A DNA stretch of 31,255 bases from Hymenopellis radicata (taxonomy: Eukaryota > Basidiomycota > Agaricomycetes > Agaricales > Physalacriaceae), in assembly GCA_015501595.1 (NCBI GenBank), contig JADNRX010000587.1:1-31255 (forward strand), read 5' to 3'. The notes below the pieces were generated by a model that saw nothing but the letters and a program-made list of their open reading frames with translations, did not search any database and had not been told where the DNA came from. The translations under genes were made by a program, and so were the position numbers. This document shows positions 30,229 to 31,255 of the stretch, in pieces; position 1 is the first letter of the stretch; each line of letters begins with the position of its first letter.

Positions 30229-31016
30229 CTACCAAGAAATTGCGCCATCAGGTCCCCAGAATACACCTACCAATAACAGCGTCAATACATATGCAATGAG
30301 GCGAACAACGCTCACGTACACGTTCTGTCCTTCTCCTCCGCCCACGGGGCAATGACGTCCGCTCCTTCTTTCCACGTCCTACCTCCCGGTGCAAACCCAT
30401 TTAACTGGGTTGAGACGAAGCCGGGTGAGACAGCGTTCACCTTAACCTTGCCCTCCAACGTCTTCGCCAGCGAAACCGTATACGAGTTCGCCGCCGCCTT
30501 GCTCGTGTTATACGCAATCCAATCGTTGAACATTTCCGCCCCCTTACTCGCCCTGAATAGAGTACTCCCCAAAGCAGTGGTCACATTGACGATACACGCC
30601 TTTCCCGCGGGAGCACAAAGGAGGAGGGGCACGAACGCCTGGCAGACGGTGATGAGACCGAAGAAGTTGACGGCCATGGCGTCGTGGATGTTTGGCAGCC
30701 GCTCGGTGAGCGGCCCAGAGCTGTGCTGCATCAGCCCAACGCCCGCGTTGTTAACCAAGGAGTCTAAACGCCCCTCAGCCTTCTCTACAACGTCCTTCGC
30801 AGCGGCGACAGATTCGGGCGACGTCACGTCGAGGAGAACGAAGCGCACATCCAAACCCTCGGCGACGAGCTTTGCTTGGGCGGCTAGCCCTGCCTCCTGT
30901 TTCCGTGCAGCGAGATAGACACGGTGCCCTTTCTCTGCCAGACTCTTGACGATTTCGAATCCAATGCCGGTATTGGCTCCAGTGACGAGGATTACGCGTT
31001 TGTAGGTGTCGGACAT
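30229..31016 (-). CDS. Short-chain dehydrogenase/reductase (SDR), 244 aa
   Basis: Two exons: 31016-30320 and 30266-30229, with a 53-bp intron (GTACGT...TAG) that joins in phase; the last residues are FWGPDGAISW and the stop is TAG. Motifs: the NAD(P)-binding TGANTGIG at residues 12-19, LDVTSPESV, LVNNAGVG (NNAG at 89-92), the active-site Y-x3-K as YNTSK (169-173), and NAVSPGFVSTQLNGF after it. The Rossmann fold and order match the classical SDR family, with similarity to carbonyl-reductase-like members. Residue R38 in AARK suggests NADPH preference, which is inference. Odd: the stretch that normally carries the catalytic Ser (NVSS) reads NVTT. The C-terminus is typical. Substrate unknown; likely cytosolic. 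Confidence 0.88.
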
Positions 31017-31255
31017 GGTGTGCTCGATATGGGTGTAGAATCAACACTCAAGTTGAGCTTTATACGAACAAAAATAGCGTGGAGAAACGCATGCCGAGCG
31101 TCCACATACGCCTAATCAGCCGCTGATCCGAGAGAAGGTCAATCGTGGTGACACTTTGTGCGATTACTCACGTATGCTCACCCAATGTACCAACCGACAC
31201 TACAAGTCACCTTGTCCTTCGTCCGCTGAAATTAGCCGCCGGGTCCGTTACAGCA
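31017..31255. other. 5' flank of the SDR gene to window end
   Basis: No gene seen. Presumed promoter region of the dehydrogenase; no definite regulatory site was identified. Confidence 0.35.

Overview
The window looks like nuclear DNA of an Agaricomycete (mushroom-forming basidiomycete). Genes are split by many GT-AG introns of about 45-55 bp, and several families are ones I associate with basidiomycetes: a DUF6534-type membrane protein, a TET/JBP-like oxygenase relative and a MULE-type transposase with a basidiomycete architecture. All calls come from reading translations, splice sites and repeats by eye; no database search was possible.

Positions 24-11532 form one very large Mutator-like (MULE) DNA transposon. 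It has 32-bp terminal inverted repeats (26/32 matching, with an 18-bp perfect core) and is bounded by a perfect 9-bp target-site duplication, GAATCCCAG, at 15-23 and 11533-11541. Inside are an apparently intact nine-exon, 944-aa MULE transposase gene (7782-11012, minus), two diverged tandem copies of a zinc-finger-like gene (356-2219 and about 2478-3521, plus), a broken TET/JBP-like dioxygenase gene (3589-5388, minus), and decayed fragments of two host housekeeping genes that still carry introns: coatomer alpha WD40 repeats (about 5840-7080) and the Hsp90 co-chaperone AHA1 (about 7110-7734).

To the right of the element (11.6-12.2 kb) is a decayed TfdA/TauD-like oxygenase. Two intronless ADP-ribosylglycohydrolase genes lie in direct orientation about 10.9 kb apart (13032-14096 and 23939-25003, both minus). 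They differ at roughly 40 of 354 residues but share a 124-bp stretch of perfect DNA identity, suggesting recent gene conversion. Between them lie a 407-aa low-complexity protein gene flanked by an inverted duplication, a ubiquitin-specific protease gene (17825-about 19390, minus), and a cytochrome P450 gene (20063-23665, minus). The P450 gene is split by a 1451-bp non-autonomous TIR element (21605-23055) with a TTA target duplication; removing the element and one TTA restores the reading frame at that site.

The right end holds degenerate repeats (25.87-26.15 kb), a multi-exon DUF6534 membrane protein gene (26746-28275, minus), a stretch without recognisable genes, a small hypothetical ORF (29819-30142, plus) and a short-chain dehydrogenase/reductase gene with one intron (30229-31016, minus). 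Overall the window is a transposon-rich, duplication-rich accessory region with a handful of metabolic and regulatory genes.
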